A stretch of DNA of 64,000 bases from Bacillus marasmi (GCF_902168435.1 NZ_LR656174.1:123831-187830); one strand, 5' to 3'; positions 37,999-47,935 are shown, counted from the stretch's first letter. The notes: a model not told the origin generated them from the sequence alone. Numbers and translations are program-made.

Positions 37999-38808
37999 TT
38001 AGATTTTTTTTACGACATGGAAATACTCTTCTAGGGTCAAATTGTTATCAAAGATTAATGTTGCTGCTTTTTTTCCAACATAACGATAATGCCAAGGCTC
38101 AAATTTGTAGCCTGTGATTTCATCTTTCCCTTTAGGGTAGCGAAGAATATATCCGAAACGATGTGCATTTTCTGTCAACCACTTGCCCTCTTTCGTTTCA
38201 TTAAACTTCTCAGTTAAAGAGTTATTAATACTTTCGCATGAAATATCCATCGATAATCCAGTTTGATGCTCGCTATTACCTGGAACAGCCACAACCTGAA
38301 CTGCTAGAGCTTTCCCAACCTTGTTTACCTCGGCAGAATATATTTCTTTTTGGCGATCAAATGACCGATAACCAGATACCGCAATTAACTCAATTCCTGA
38401 TTTTTTTGCCTGCAAAAACATGTTTTCAAGTTCATGCGCAGCCTCTTTACGCAAATAACTTTTCTCGAGATGTTTATTACCAAAAGAAAAACGGACTTTT
38501 GGTCTGATTAAATCTTTTGGTTCATAATGAGCTGGTAATGCAAACTGTTTGTTTACCAAAACTAGGATGTTCATTGGATTTTGAATTACGCTTTTTCCAT
38601 CTACCTTTTCAATCTGATTAAAGTAATTATCTTCGAGGGTTAGCTGAAAATTAGAAACTCCAGATATACGATCCTCTTTATTTGATTGGGTTGATCCATT
38701 TTGATCTGAATGATTTATAAACGGAACCTTTTTAATGAAAGTATCAATTTGACTGCATCCAGTTAATAGAATCAAACAAACACCAATCTGAAAATGCAAT
38801 CTTTTCAT
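37999..38808 (-). CDS. yodJ: L,D-/D,D-carboxypeptidase lipoprotein (YodJ/LdcB, M15B)
   Basis: A 269-residue secreted lipoprotein (lipobox LLTGC, Cys at about 18). The M15 zinc peptidase domain shows SGYRSFDRQKEIY, the zinc motif SEHQTGLSMDIS and EPWHYRYVG. It trims peptidoglycan stem peptides. It lies between ctpA and deoD, the same order as B. subtilis ctpA-...-yodJ-deoD. Confidence 0.9.
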   Translation of the reverse strand: MKRLHFQIGVCLILLTGCSQIDTFIKKVPFINHSDQNGSTQSNKEDRISGVSNFQLTLEDNYFNQIEKVDGKSVIQNPMNILVLVNKQFALPAHYEPKDLIRPKVRFSFGNKHLEKSYLRKEAAHELENMFLQAKKSGIELIAVSGYRSFDRQKEIYSAEVNKVGKALAVQVVAVPGNSEHQTGLSMDISCESINNSLTEKFNETKEGKWLTENAHRFGYILRYPKGKDEITGYKFEPWHYRYVGKKAATLIFDNNLTLEEYFHVVKKI

Positions 38809-38912
38809 ATGTCCACCAATCCTATAATGATAATTTTCATTACAATATTAAATATTTTACCACGAAACAACCATTAGTAACGGAAAATCAGCAAAATACT
38901 ACAAAAAAGAAC

Positions 38913-38942
38913 AAAGGTACCTGAACAGGTTCAAGTACCTTT
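38913..38942 (-). terminator. Terminator of deoD
   Basis: AAAGGTAC(T)TGAAC/GTTCA(G)GTACCTTT stem followed on the minus strand by GTTCTTTTTTG. Confidence 0.85.
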
Positions 38943-38960
38943 GTAAAAAGTAATTATTTA

Positions 38961-39665
38961 TCATTCGTGAATGGTTGCTTCAAGTGCAACTTCAATCATT
39001 TCGTTGAAGGTCGTTTGCCGTTCTTCAGCAGTTGTTTCTTCACCTGTTAAAATATGATCACTTACAGTTAGAACTGAAAGTGCTTTACGAGAAAACTTCG
39101 CAGCAAGTGTATAAAGCGCTGCCGTCTCCATTTCGATTGCCAAAATTTTGTACTTTGCCCATTTTTCATGTTCTGCATTTTCATTGTAAAATATGTCAGC
39201 TGTAAAAACATTCCCTACCTTTAGATTTAATCCTTTTTGAACCCCTGCATCATAAGCATTTTTTAGAAGTCCAAAATCTGCTGTTGGAGCATAATCTACT
39301 GCCCCGAAGGTAAGACGGTTCATTTGTGAATCAGTGGATGCACTCATAGCTAAGATAACATCCCTGACCTTAACATCCTGTTGAATAGCACCACATGTAC
39401 CAACTCGGATTAAATTTTGTACGTTATAGCTTTGCATCAATTCTGTAATGTAAATGGATATGGATGGCACCCCCATGCCAGTACCTTGAACTGAAATCCT
39501 TTTACCTTTATATGTACCTGTGTATCCAAACATATTTCGAACTTCATTATAGCATTTAGCATTTTCAAGAAAGGTTTCCGCAATATATTTTGCCCGAAGC
39601 GGATCGCCAGGTAAAAGAACAGTTTCAGCAATTTCATTTTCTTTTGCAGCAATATGAATACTCAT
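38961..39665 (-). CDS. deoD: Purine nucleoside phosphorylase (DeoD type)
   Basis: Phosphorolysis of purine (deoxy)nucleosides; trimer-of-dimers PNP-1 family. It is 234 residues. Motifs: [40 protein letters not shown], and [19 protein letters not shown] 6 nt before the ATG at 39665 sets the start, and the frame upstream has none. Confidence 0.95.
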   Translation of the reverse strand: MSIHIAAKENEIAETVLLPGDPLRAKYIAETFLENAKCYNEVRNMFGYTGTYKGKRISVQGTGMGVPSISIYITELMQSYNVQNLIRVGTCGAIQQDVKVRDVILAMSASTDSQMNRLTFGAVDYAPTADFGLLKNAYDAGVQKGLNLKVGNVFTADIFYNENAEHEKWAKYKILAIEMETAALYTLAAKFSRKALSVLTVSDHILTGEETTAEERQTTFNEMIEVALEATIHE

Positions 39666-39809
39666 TAAAGTTCCTCCATTTCTTTTCCTAGTAACAATCA
39701 AACTATAACACATTCTATTTACAATAGAAAAATCGTCAAATTGTTCATGATAATTAAATCTTGAGGAAAAACTAAAAAAGCGTTAGAAAGAAATTAAGGA
39801 GGTACTTTC

Positions 39810-39941
39810 GTGGGTAAAAAACATCGAAGTCGAATCAATTCACCTAAAAAGAATAATCACATTCCGCCTGAAGCCATCATTGCAGAGCAAGAGGCGCATA
39901 GTAAAGAGTTTAGCGCTGGGAATCGGAAAAACAAAACATAA
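39810..39941 (+). CDS. Small basic protein, GTG start
   Basis: A 43-residue Lys/Asn/His-rich frame (MGKKHRSRINSPKKNNHIPP at the start) with a perfect AAGGAGG 7 nt before a GTG. Its size and composition recall the small, sporulation-associated basic proteins of Bacillus, but no family is recognised. It converges on yodL with a shared hairpin between. Confidence 0.65.
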   Translation: MGKKHRSRINSPKKNNHIPPEAIIAEQEAHSKEFSAGNRKNKT

Positions 39942-39988
39942 TTACGATTCAGTGTTTATCTTGTTTATGTACGAGAGATTCCAACATA

Positions 39989-40020
39989 AAGAAGAGGGGG
40001 TACACGACCTTCCTCTTCTT
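39989..40020. terminator. Shared hairpin between convergent small genes
   Basis: AAGAAGAGG/CCTCTTCTT stem overlapping the yodL stop; no strong T-run on either side, so efficiency is doubtful. Confidence 0.55.
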
Positions 40021-40327
40021 AACGTAAGCGTATACGGTTAATTTTCATCCAGCCACCTGATTGCAATTGGTAAAAAGATTGCCCATTTCGTCCTTCTTCG
40101 ATTGAGATTATATCACCAGTACCAACATATCTGCCATTATAATCATTCGGAATTAAATCAGGCACATTAAAAATTTTAAAAATACTATCTAAACATTCCA
40201 TATGGTTTACTTCTTCAACAAATAGTCGGTACACTTCCTCATACCCTTTTTTCTGTCTGAATACTGGAGTTTGGTAGAGGGTTACATCAAATTTTTTCTT
40301 GCGCTTCCCTACTAATACCATAATCAT
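40019..40327 (-). CDS. yodL: YodL-like protein
   Basis: A 102-residue protein matching the YodL family: KFDVTLYQTPVFRQKKGYEE, FKIFNVPDLIPNDYN and FYQLQSGGWMKINR. In B. subtilis YodL interferes with the actin-like MreB proteins when overproduced. It is placed after deoD, as in B. subtilis. Confidence 0.85.
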   Translation of the reverse strand: MIMVLVGKRKKKFDVTLYQTPVFRQKKGYEEVYRLFVEEVNHMECLDSIFKIFNVPDLIPNDYNGRYVGTGDIISIEEGRNGQSFYQLQSGGWMKINRIRLR

Positions 40328-40516
40328 TTCGACTCCCCCTAAACAATAGATTTCCCAATAACTGACATCGGGATGGAAATATCTCGGAATTCAATCAAAT
40401 GATTAATAACTTATTAAGCATTTTGCTTGTCGAATCCTTCATCGGAAATCTTGTTATTTTGTCGGTTACACCAAGAGTTTTCGACAGCACTAATAATTTC
40501 TGCTCAAATGCAACAA

Positions 40517-40540
40517 AAAAAGAGTGGTTACCCACTCTTT
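40517..40540 (-). terminator. Terminator of spo0M
   Basis: AAAGAGTGG/CCACTCTTT stem followed on the minus strand by TTTTG. Confidence 0.9.
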
Positions 40541-40544
40541 AACA

Positions 40545-41315
40545 CTATGCAAATTTTTGAATGACTGAATTAATTTTTTCGCGCAAGGTAGGTAAGTCTC
40601 CTGAACTGACCGTAAAATGGACATGACTTTCGTCCATTTCTAGTGCTTCAGATAAGAATCCGCCTAAACCGCGTGCTTTGCGATCTACTTGCATGTAAAT
40701 ATCCGTAATAGTACTTGAACTCGGGAAGAAAACAATTTCTAACTCATCTAGTTTTCCTCGATAGTTACCTGTAATCGGAACAAATTCAAACTCCTGAACA
40801 AACGGAAGACGCTTGCGAATCCGATATGGAGCTTCTTCGCATTCCACTTCTCGGAGACGGAACCCTAAATCATTAACTGCTTTCAATACCGCATCTGTTA
40901 ATTGATTAGGGATTACCTTAATAAAATCCTTATCCGTTGGATCGACTGCATTTTTAATATCTAAGCCTGTCGCTACCCATATTTTTGTTCTACCTAACGT
41001 AATTGGTGTATCAAGTGGCAATTGAAATGAAAAAGGTATTTGCTTTGTTTCCTGCGGTTTAATAACAAATGGTTCATTTAATCGAACTTGATCAATCATT
41101 GCATTAACTGTGTACTTACGTTCATCTGATTCCTTTAAGTAAGTAGTGTAAACTGACAGATAAATGGCATCAATTTGCTGCTCTACACTGCCACCGCGGA
41201 CATCAACAATACCTTTTACTGCTTCACCAGGAATGAGAGTGTCTCGCTCTAATTTTGTATCAACTGTTGCGGAACCAATTCCGATACTGGCGAATACTTT
41301 GTTAAATAATGACAT
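40545..41315 (-). CDS. spo0M: Sporulation-control protein Spo0M (arrestin-like)
   Basis: A 256-residue arrestin-fold protein. MSLFNKVFASIGIGSATVDT and LIPGEAVKGIVDVRGGSVEQ are the family's opening segments, and the C-terminal part holds LGGFLSEALEMDESHVHF. B. subtilis Spo0M affects sporulation onset and septum-related localisation. AAAGGATGG precedes the ATG at 41315. It follows a kinase gene by 18 bases, which suggests co-transcription. In B. subtilis spo0M is elsewhere on the chromosome. Confidence 0.93.
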   Translation of the reverse strand: MSLFNKVFASIGIGSATVDTKLERDTLIPGEAVKGIVDVRGGSVEQQIDAIYLSVYTTYLKESDERKYTVNAMIDQVRLNEPFVIKPQETKQIPFSFQLPLDTPITLGRTKIWVATGLDIKNAVDPTDKDFIKVIPNQLTDAVLKAVNDLGFRLREVECEEAPYRIRKRLPFVQEFEFVPITGNYRGKLDELEIVFFPSSSTITDIYMQVDRKARGLGGFLSEALEMDESHVHFTVSSGDLPTLREKINSVIQKFA

Positions 41316-41333
41316 TTTCTTCCATCCTTTCAA

Positions 41334-42131
41334 TTATGAATCGATCATTTTTTTCAAGTCAAGTTGTATTTGTTCAATAGTGTCATACGGCGGTGCAGAT
41401 TGAAGTAGCTTCTTAATGACCATTTTAGCTTCAGGAGATAAACTTAATTCCTCTTCCCAACTTTTTTCTTGGCCATTCTCGGGTGGTGTATAACCAGAAT
41501 ACAAAAGAAATAATAAAAAGTGCCCTAGTCCGTAGTAATCACTTTTATAATCAATTTGCTTACGTGGGTGCCTTGATTTCTCTTTTTTTTCTGTCTGATT
41601 TATGTTTACCTTTTCAGCAAGTCCTAAATCGATTACTTTAATTTGTTTCCCATCCCACATAATATTAGGAATACGTATGTCACGGTGAACAATACTTATC
41701 TCTTGTAAGAATGCAATAATTTCAAGTAATTCATTTCCTAAAACAAATGATTCTCTTTCGTCAAACACTATTCCTTCTTCAAAAATAAGCTGTTCAAAGT
41801 TTTTTCCTTGTATGAACTCCATTATAAAATATGGCGTGCTTTTAACCGTTCCGCTGTCGTATAATTTAGGGAAAAACGGAGAGTTAATTTCCTTTAAAAA
41901 CAAGATTTCTTTGAAAAATCCATTTCTCCCATTTTGGGTCAAACGTTTGTGCCATCTTAACGTTTTAAGAACGACTTTTTCTTGTCGGATAGAATCAAAG
42001 ACAAGATAACTATGTCCGTAGCTGCCACTTCCTAGGTGAGCAATAATCTTATATCGCTCATCAATAACAATACCGTTTGAAAATGGTTTTTCGATTAAAT
42101 TTGAAATGGTAAGTACAAATGCCTTCCACAT
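41334..42131 (-). CDS. Serine/threonine protein kinase (YbdM-like)
   Basis: A 265-residue Hanks-type kinase without a membrane anchor. It has the glycine loop GSGSYGHSY, Lys in VVLKTLRW, catalytic loop HRDIRIPNIMWDG (Arg replaces the usual Lys two residues after Asp) and DLG in place of DFG. The activation segment is short. B. subtilis YbdM and YrzF are small cytosolic kinases of this type. It overlaps none but is 18 bases before spo0M; the pair probably forms an operon, making Spo0M a candidate substrate (inference). Confidence 0.85.
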   Translation of the reverse strand: MWKAFVLTISNLIEKPFSNGIVIDERYKIIAHLGSGSYGHSYLVFDSIRQEKVVLKTLRWHKRLTQNGRNGFFKEILFLKEINSPFFPKLYDSGTVKSTPYFIMEFIQGKNFEQLIFEEGIVFDERESFVLGNELLEIIAFLQEISIVHRDIRIPNIMWDGKQIKVIDLGLAEKVNINQTEKKEKSRHPRKQIDYKSDYYGLGHFLLFLLYSGYTPPENGQEKSWEEELSLSPEAKMVIKKLLQSAPPYDTIEQIQLDLKKMIDS

Positions 42132-42157
42132 ATTATCCGTCCAGCTTTCTTAACATA

Positions 42158-42352
42158 TTAGCTGCTAAAAAAGCTACCAAAACTAGAAAAACTCTTATGT
42201 TTTTTCTTATAATGATGGTGACCATAATGAGAATGATTTTGATATTTATAGCCCTTTTTCCATGCGTCACTACTGCTATAGTGTTTGTAATGTTGATGAT
42301 GTTTCTTATTCAACGCACTACCTAAAATAGATTTCAAAAGTTTTTTTAACAT
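42158..42352 (-). CDS. Small His/Tyr/Ser-rich protein
   Basis: A 64-residue low-complexity protein: MLKKLLKSILGSALNKK, then repeats of HH and KYQNHSHYGHHHYKKKH, ending SFSSFGSFFSS. About 13 His in 64 residues could bind metal. AGGAGGAAGG before the ATG at 42352 is a strong site. It lies immediately upstream of the kinase gene on the same strand. No family is recognised. Confidence 0.65.
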   Translation of the reverse strand: MLKKLLKSILGSALNKKHHQHYKHYSSSDAWKKGYKYQNHSHYGHHHYKKKHKSFSSFGSFFSS

Positions 42353-42451
42353 TTTCCTTCCTCCTCTAGCCTTCCTAACTTGATTATACGATAACCATTT
42401 TAAAAAAGTTTCAATTTTCCGTATTAAGTTAACGATTATTTTCGCACGCAA

Positions 42452-42482
42452 AAATGACGAGTTTCACGTCACTCGTCATTTT
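42452..42482 (-). terminator. Terminator of yozD
   Basis: AAATGACGAGT/ACTCGTCATTT stem, then TTGCG on the minus strand; short T-run. Confidence 0.75.
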
Positions 42483-42492
42483 GTCATCTATG

Positions 42493-42666
42493 TCAATCTT
42501 CTGATACTTCCTCATCAATGATACTCTTTTCAACTAAGTACTCAAAGGTAATATCCGCTAATTCCTCCAGTTCTTCTTCTGCGGGAACGTATCCCCGTTT
42601 CAAAAGCTCATGAAAGAAAAATTCTGCAATTTCTTCCGTGTCAATGAATACTTCAATTTCTCTCAC
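42493..42666 (-). CDS. yozD: YozD-like small protein
   Basis: A 57-residue acidic protein: REIEVFIDTEEIAEFFFHEL and GYVPAEEELEELADITFEYL. The start is GTG at 42666, with GGGGGC 6 nt upstream; the longer frame has no site. Function unknown. It keeps its B. subtilis place between yodL and yodN. Confidence 0.82.
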   Translation of the reverse strand: MREIEVFIDTEEIAEFFFHELLKRGYVPAEEELEELADITFEYLVEKSIIDEEVSED

Positions 42667-42846
42667 AGTATCGCCCCCTTTATAGGAATGTATGAGCGGC
42701 CTTAGCATTTCATAACCTTTTTATTGGGTTGTTCCACTTATATATGTTTAAAACTTTAATATCGATCGGTCTATTTCTTTTTCATGAAATTGTTAAATGT
42801 TCGGGGGATCAAAGAAGGTGGGAAAAAATTTAGAAAGAGTATTTAT

Positions 42847-43542
42847 TCATGAGTGATTAATTTCATCGCCATTGACGGCTGATGACAGCTTCTTCAAGAC
42901 AACTTTCATTACCTGTTTGTATTCCTCATCATGGAATAAATCGTATAGGAGACGATAATCATTATATACATCTAATAAAAAATCAATATATTCCTTCTTA
43001 TCCATTTTTCTATTCAACTCTTCCCGCTCTCGATTTCGAATCGGGCTTTTTGGTTCCGGAAGATTGAGGAGCGCTTGTGGTTTGTTAGCTAAGAACAGCA
43101 GCCCGAGTTTCTGAAGAAACAAATCTGCCGTTTCTGCATCTGCCACTAGTATTAGCTCTTCTTCGCCTGCCTCTAACCATTCCCCGTCCTTAATTCGCGC
43201 AAGCTCATAGATAACATCTTCCCATGCATTTTCCTTATAACGCCAAATTTCTGTTCGAAATCCAACTACTTTAAATAATTCTGCTCCATAGCCCTTCACT
43301 TGAACTAGGTCACCAAAAAAGAAGCGATATTCAATGTCGATATGTTCTTTTTCTACCAATTCTCCTTCGTACTCGGAGAGCAATTCCAGCTTATTTTCAA
43401 AATATAGACCTTCGCTATTATCAATCTCATACACATACATTCCATCAAGCCATTTGACATCTGTGACTTTACCAGTAGTACCATATATTGTGATCACGAC
43501 TATATCACCGATTTTGTACTTCGGTTTTTTCCGTTTATTCAT
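42847..43542 (-). CDS. yodN: YodN-like protein
   Basis: A 231-residue soluble protein. Two SH3-like stretches are visible (YKIGDIVVITIYGTTGKVTDV and FFFGDLVQVKGYGAELFKVVGF), and the C-terminal third is helical. It is placed as B. subtilis yodN between yozD and yozE. The start is either the ATG at 43542 (AGAGGA 8 nt upstream) or three codons earlier. No function is known. Confidence 0.75.
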   Translation of the reverse strand: MNKRKKPKYKIGDIVVITIYGTTGKVTDVKWLDGMYVYEIDNSEGLYFENKLELLSEYEGELVEKEHIDIEYRFFFGDLVQVKGYGAELFKVVGFRTEIWRYKENAWEDVIYELARIKDGEWLEAGEEELILVADAETADLFLQKLGLLFLANKPQALLNLPEPKSPIRNREREELNRKMDKKEYIDFLLDVYNDYRLLYDLFHDEEYKQVMKVVLKKLSSAVNGDEINHS

Positions 43543-43646
43543 TTCCTCCATCCTCTCAATGATGAGCCGTGAAATATTTACGATATTATATGCACTTGCA
43601 ATTGAAAAGGCACCGCGAAAAGTAAATTGGACAAAATAAAAAAAGA

Positions 43647-43670
43647 AAGAGACAGGTTGTCCCTATCTCT
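43647..43670 (-). terminator. Terminator of yozE
   Basis: GAGATAGG/CCTGTCTC stem (one mismatch), followed on the minus strand by TTTCTTTTTTT; it overlaps the yozE stop. Confidence 0.75.
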
Positions 43671-43884
43671 CAGTGTCATCATATAAATCCCACGCTTCAT
43701 CAAAGGTGGATAAACTTTTCAAATAATGTCCGTTTAACTCTAAATATACGCTTATTTCATGATAATCTGATGAGGTTTTCGGAAAACTATGATCCTGATA
43801 AGCATCATTAGCAAAGTGACCAATGGGGTCTTTTGGTTTTGGATGCCTGAACTTCATCAAAAAATGATAAAACGATTTTGCCAT
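43663..43884 (-). CDS. yozE: YozE (UPF0346, SAM-like fold)
   Basis: A 73-residue protein MAKSFYHFLMKFRHPKPKDP... with the family's FANDAYQDHSFPK and HEISVYLELNGHYL segments. AAGGAGAAGGT immediately precedes the ATG at 43884. It is the last recognisable gene of the yod synteny block before unrelated genes intervene; in B. subtilis yokU and kamA follow. Confidence 0.9.
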   Translation of the reverse strand: MAKSFYHFLMKFRHPKPKDPIGHFANDAYQDHSFPKTSSDYHEISVYLELNGHYLKSLSTFDEAWDLYDDTER

Positions 43885-43951
43885 ACCTTCTCCTTTTTCG
43901 TCCATTGTTATTTATTTTTATTATGATTACTCATTATAACGTTTTGTTTTC

Positions 43952-44797
43952 CTATTTTAAGGTGAATTTTTCAACCAAAATAAACAATGTAATAAATGCT
44001 TCATACATAAACAAGGTGTAAACAAATTCCCAACCATCTTTCAGTACTAAAATATCCATTTTCAAAAAAATGTACTGAACCGAAATGGAAATAATGACCG
44101 GGAATATCCATAAAAATCGCTTTTTCAAAACACAAATGAATAATACCAAAATTAAAGCTTCAATCAAATGATAGAAGAAAATGATAATAATACTTGTTAA
44201 ATAGCGATCACCAACTAAATCACTAAGCCAATTTAGTTGATAAAATTGCTTTCCCATTAGCAGTAAGATGGGGGCTGGCGTATGAATAATCAACAGTGCT
44301 ACAAAGAAGAACGTTATCGACCTTGTAGCTCCACTTAATCCATGTTCCATTTTGTTAAACCATTTTCTTGTTAGTGACAAAAAGATAAAAACGACCAAGG
44401 GCGTCATGTAATACTTCCACCAATGCTGCTCGTATAAATTCAGTTTGACAAAAACAAACTCTGTAAGGCTAAAACTTGCAGCCACAAACGAAATCCATCC
44501 GTAACGGAGTGAAAACGCCACCATCACAACTGCAGTTGCAGGATAAAGAGTAGTATTGAGAATTAAGTGGCCTAGCAAGTTCTGAGCCCAAATATTATCG
44601 AATATTCCAGTTTTATATGCATATGCATCGAAGAGACCAAGCACAACAAATTCACCAATCCATGTGTAGCTTGCTGTGAACATGAAAAACACCAATAGTG
44701 TAGAAACTTTGTACACATCTCTTTTTATATAAATTGCACAAGCAGTGGTTACTATTCCAATCACAGCCAAACATATGAACCACAATAAATTCGGCAT
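43952..44797 (-). CDS. Multi-pass membrane protein (CBO0543-like)
   Basis: A 281-residue protein with eight or nine hydrophobic segments. ASYTWIGEFVVLGLFDAYAYK and HWWKYYMTPLVVFIF are notable conserved-looking stretches. It resembles a family of Bacilli membrane proteins named after Clostridium CBO0543, from memory. CGAGGTG supports the ATG at 44797. Function unknown. Confidence 0.65.
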   Translation of the reverse strand: MPNLLWFICLAVIGIVTTACAIYIKRDVYKVSTLLVFFMFTASYTWIGEFVVLGLFDAYAYKTGIFDNIWAQNLLGHLILNTTLYPATAVVMVAFSLRYGWISFVAASFSLTEFVFVKLNLYEQHWWKYYMTPLVVFIFLSLTRKWFNKMEHGLSGATRSITFFFVALLIIHTPAPILLLMGKQFYQLNWLSDLVGDRYLTSIIIIFFYHLIEALILVLFICVLKKRFLWIFPVIISISVQYIFLKMDILVLKDGWEFVYTLFMYEAFITLFILVEKFTLK

Positions 44798-45014
44798 GAT
44801 GCACCTCGAATCATTTTGTCCCACTACAACCGGGCTTTCTAGATAATATTAAAAATAAAATTCTTTCTCATCCATCTCCCCTTCATTATTTCCACTATGA
44901 TGGCTCCCTACCCACGTATATCTTTTTAATACTAGTTGCAACTTTTTAGGAACCTTGACTTATCCTACTTTACTTATAGCTTGATATTGGCCACATCCAC
45001 AGTCCTCCATGCTA

Positions 45015-45980
45015 CTAAAACATTTTTGAAGGAAAGTTATCGAGCAATTCACGCACTTCATCGGTTGACTCAGTGCTCATCAGGTGGTTTCTTAATTCAC
45101 TCGCTCCTCGAAAACCTTTGACATATATCTTAAAAAAGCGGTGAAGAGCCTTAAAGGAACGCAGTTCTAAATTTGAGTAATGATCATGAAGATCTAGATG
45201 CAATCTTAATAAATCGAGTAATTCCTTACTGCTATGATCTTTTGGCTCCTTTTCAAAGGCAAATGGATTATTGAAAATACCACGTCCAATCATAATTCCA
45301 TCAACCCCATACTGACTGGCGAGCTTCAAGCCAGTTTGGCGGTCAGGAATATCCCCATTGATGGTCAAAAGTGTATCAGGTGCTACTTCGTCTCGAAGTT
45401 TTTTAATCTCTGGGATAAGGTCCCAGTGAGCTGATACTTTGCTCATTTCTTCCCTGGTACGGAGGTGAACGGATAAATTTGCGATGTCTTGTTTCAAAAT
45501 GTGTGAAAGCCAATCGCGCCATTCGTCTATTTCTGCGTATCCGAGTCTTGTTTTCACACTGACAGGTAAACCTCCTGCTTTTGCTGCCTGTATTAACTCG
45601 CTTGCAACGTCCGGACGGCGAATCAATCCGCTTCCCTTCCCATGGTCTGCAACATTAGGTACAGGACAACCCATATTGATATCCACACCCTTGAATCCTA
45701 GTTCTGCCATACCAACGCTCATTTTTTGAAAGTTTTCTGGCTTGTCCCCCCAGATATGAGCGACAATGGGCTGCTCATCCTCAGTAAATGCTAAACGGCC
45801 ACGCACACTTTTAATCCCATCTGGATGACAATAACTTTCGCTATTTGTAAATTCCGTAAAAAACACATCAGGTCTGGCAGCTCTACTCACCACATGACGA
45901 AATACAACATCCGTCACATCTTCCATTGGTGCCAGTATAAAGAATGGTCGTGGTAAATCACGCCAAAAATTTTCGTTCAT
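45015..45980 (-). CDS. tRNA-dihydrouridine synthase
   Basis: FMN enzyme that reduces uridine in tRNA D-loops. It is about 321 residues. [15 protein letters not shown] opens the TIM barrel, the catalytic Cys105 is in [16 protein letters not shown] and TINGDI bind FMN and substrate, and [11 protein letters not shown] follows. The start could be this ATG or a TTG two codons upstream that is better spaced from AGAGGA. Compact sequence (no long insertion) as in the Firmicute Dus with degenerate C-terminal domain. Confidence 0.92.
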   Translation of the reverse strand: MNENFWRDLPRPFFILAPMEDVTDVVFRHVVSRAARPDVFFTEFTNSESYCHPDGIKSVRGRLAFTEDEQPIVAHIWGDKPENFQKMSVGMAELGFKGVDINMGCPVPNVADHGKGSGLIRRPDVASELIQAAKAGGLPVSVKTRLGYAEIDEWRDWLSHILKQDIANLSVHLRTREEMSKVSAHWDLIPEIKKLRDEVAPDTLLTINGDIPDRQTGLKLASQYGVDGIMIGRGIFNNPFAFEKEPKDHSSKELLDLLRLHLDLHDHYSNLELRSFKALHRFFKIYVKGFRGASELRNHLMSTESTDEVRELLDNFPSKMF

Positions 45981-46265
45981 TTTCAATTTCAAATCCTCTC
46001 AATACGGGTTTATTGCCAACCACTTACCCTAAAATAAAAACGAAAAATGGTTCCTACTTCTTTTACACTTATACCATTTTTGAGCACTTTTTATCAATCT
46101 AATCGGAAATGTTTACCTCGATTGCGGGTCTCACTGGTGACATTATAAATTTTAGTAAAAATTCAACCATTTCTTACATTTTTCACAAGAAATAACTTCA
46201 AGTAGAAAATCTAGTCTAAATCTAGTAAGATATCATCATGTGACATTAGATAAGGGGTTAAAAAA

Positions 46266-47819
46266 ATGAGTGTATTAAACGTACAAAATTTAAGTCACGG
46301 TTTCGGTGATCGTGCGATTTTTAATAATGTGTCTTTTCGCCTTTTAAAAGGAGAACACGTTGGCCTAGTTGGGGCAAACGGTGAAGGTAAGTCTACTTTC
46401 ATGAATATTGTTACTGGGAAGCTCCAACCCGACGAGGGAAAAATTGAATGGTCAAGAAAGGTACGTGTCGGTTATTTAGATCAGCACGCTGTACTTCAAA
46501 AAGGTACAACTATGCGCGAGGCTTTAAGTACTGCTTTTCAATATCTATTTGATGCTGAGTCAGAAATCAACGAACTTTATGCAAAAATGGGTGATGAGGG
46601 CGCTGATATCGATGCACTGCTTGCAGAAGTTGGCGAGCTACAAGAAACTTTAGATCATAATGATTTCTATCAAATTAATTCAAAAGTTGAGGAAGTAGCT
46701 CGTGGTCTAGGATTAGACGAAGTTGGTCTCGATCGAGATGTTGCTGACCTAAGCGGTGGGCAACGTACGAAAGTTTTGCTAGCTAAGCTTTTGCTAGAAA
46801 AGCCAGAAATCCTTTTACTAGACGAGCCTACGAACTATTTGGATGAACAACATATCGAATGGTTGAAGCGCTACCTGCAGGAATATGAGAATGCATTTAT
46901 CCTGATTTCGCATGATATTCCATTCTTGAACAGTGTTGTTAACTTGATCTATCACATGGAAAACCAAGAGTTGAATCGCTATGCTGGTGATTATGATAAC
47001 TTCTTAAAAATATATGAAATGAAAAAGCAGCAGCTAGAGTCTGCCTACAAGCGTCAACAACAAGAAATTGCTGATTTGAAAGATTTCGTTGCTCGTAACA
47101 AAGCTAGTGTTGCGACTCGTAATATGGCGATGTCTCGTCAAAAGAAGCTCGACAAAATGGAAGTTATTGAATTAGGGAAAGAGCGGCCGAAACCAGAGTT
47201 TAACTTCAAAGAAGCTCGTTCATCTAGTCGTTGGATTTTTGAGACTGAAGATCTTGTTATTGGTTACAATGAACCACTTTCACGCCCACTAAATTTGAAA
47301 ATGGAGCGCGGACAAAAAATAGCATTCGTCGGTGCAAACGGTATTGGTAAGTCTACTCTTTTAAAAAGTATTCTTGGGTTGATTAATCCTATTTCCGGTA
47401 AAGTGGAACGTGGTGACTATCAATATATCGGTTACTTCGAGCAGGAAGTGAAGCAATCCAACTACAACACTTGCATTGAAGAGATTTGGAGCGAGTTCCC
47501 TAGTATGAATCAGGCTGAAGTTCGTGCAGCTCTTGCAAAATGTGGATTAACAACGAAACATATTGAAAGTAAAATTGAAGTCCTTTCTGGTGGCGAAAAA
47601 GCCAAAGTTCGATTGTGTAAAATTTTAAACACAGAAACAAATATATTAATTTTAGACGAACCTACCAACCACTTGGATGTGGACGCAAAAGAAGAATTGA
47701 AGCGTGCCTTAAAAGCCTATCGCGGAAGTATCTTGATGGTATCCCACGAACCTGATTTCTATCGTGAAATTGCCACTGATATTTGGAATTGTGAGGATTG
47801 GACTACGAAAGTGTATTAA
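46266..47819 (+). CDS. yfmM: ABC-F family ATPase (YfmM-like)
   Basis: A 517-residue protein with two ABC domains and no membrane part; ABC-F proteins act on the ribosome. First domain: Walker A GANGEGKST, signature LSGGQRTK, Walker B LLLDEPTN. Second: GANGIGKST, LSGGEKAK and ILDEPTNHLD. The linker between them (about 240-310) is Lys/Gln-rich and helical, as in factors that reach the peptidyl-transferase centre. Length and N-terminus fit B. subtilis YfmM. AAGGGG precedes the ATG. A 270-base AT-rich gap upstream shows no clear attenuator. Confidence 0.88.
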   Translation: MSVLNVQNLSHGFGDRAIFNNVSFRLLKGEHVGLVGANGEGKSTFMNIVTGKLQPDEGKIEWSRKVRVGYLDQHAVLQKGTTMREALSTAFQYLFDAESEINELYAKMGDEGADIDALLAEVGELQETLDHNDFYQINSKVEEVARGLGLDEVGLDRDVADLSGGQRTKVLLAKLLLEKPEILLLDEPTNYLDEQHIEWLKRYLQEYENAFILISHDIPFLNSVVNLIYHMENQELNRYAGDYDNFLKIYEMKKQQLESAYKRQQQEIADLKDFVARNKASVATRNMAMSRQKKLDKMEVIELGKERPKPEFNFKEARSSSRWIFETEDLVIGYNEPLSRPLNLKMERGQKIAFVGANGIGKSTLLKSILGLINPISGKVERGDYQYIGYFEQEVKQSNYNTCIEEIWSEFPSMNQAEVRAALAKCGLTTKHIESKIEVLSGGEKAKVRLCKILNTETNILILDEPTNHLDVDAKEELKRALKAYRGSILMVSHEPDFYREIATDIWNCEDWTTKVY

Positions 47820-47829
47820 TTAAGATGAA

Positions 47830-47869
47830 GGGGCTCAATGAATTTATTTTCACTTGGGTCCCCATTTTT
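47830..47869 (+). terminator. Terminator of yfmM
   Basis: GGGGCTCAA/TTGGGTCCCC stem with imperfect pairing, then ATTTTTATCTTTT. Confidence 0.7.
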
Positions 47870-47935
47870 ATCTTTTCTTTAAAAATAAGGATCAATCAAT
47901 CTTTACCCGTATTTGCAATCTCAAACACTTTATTA

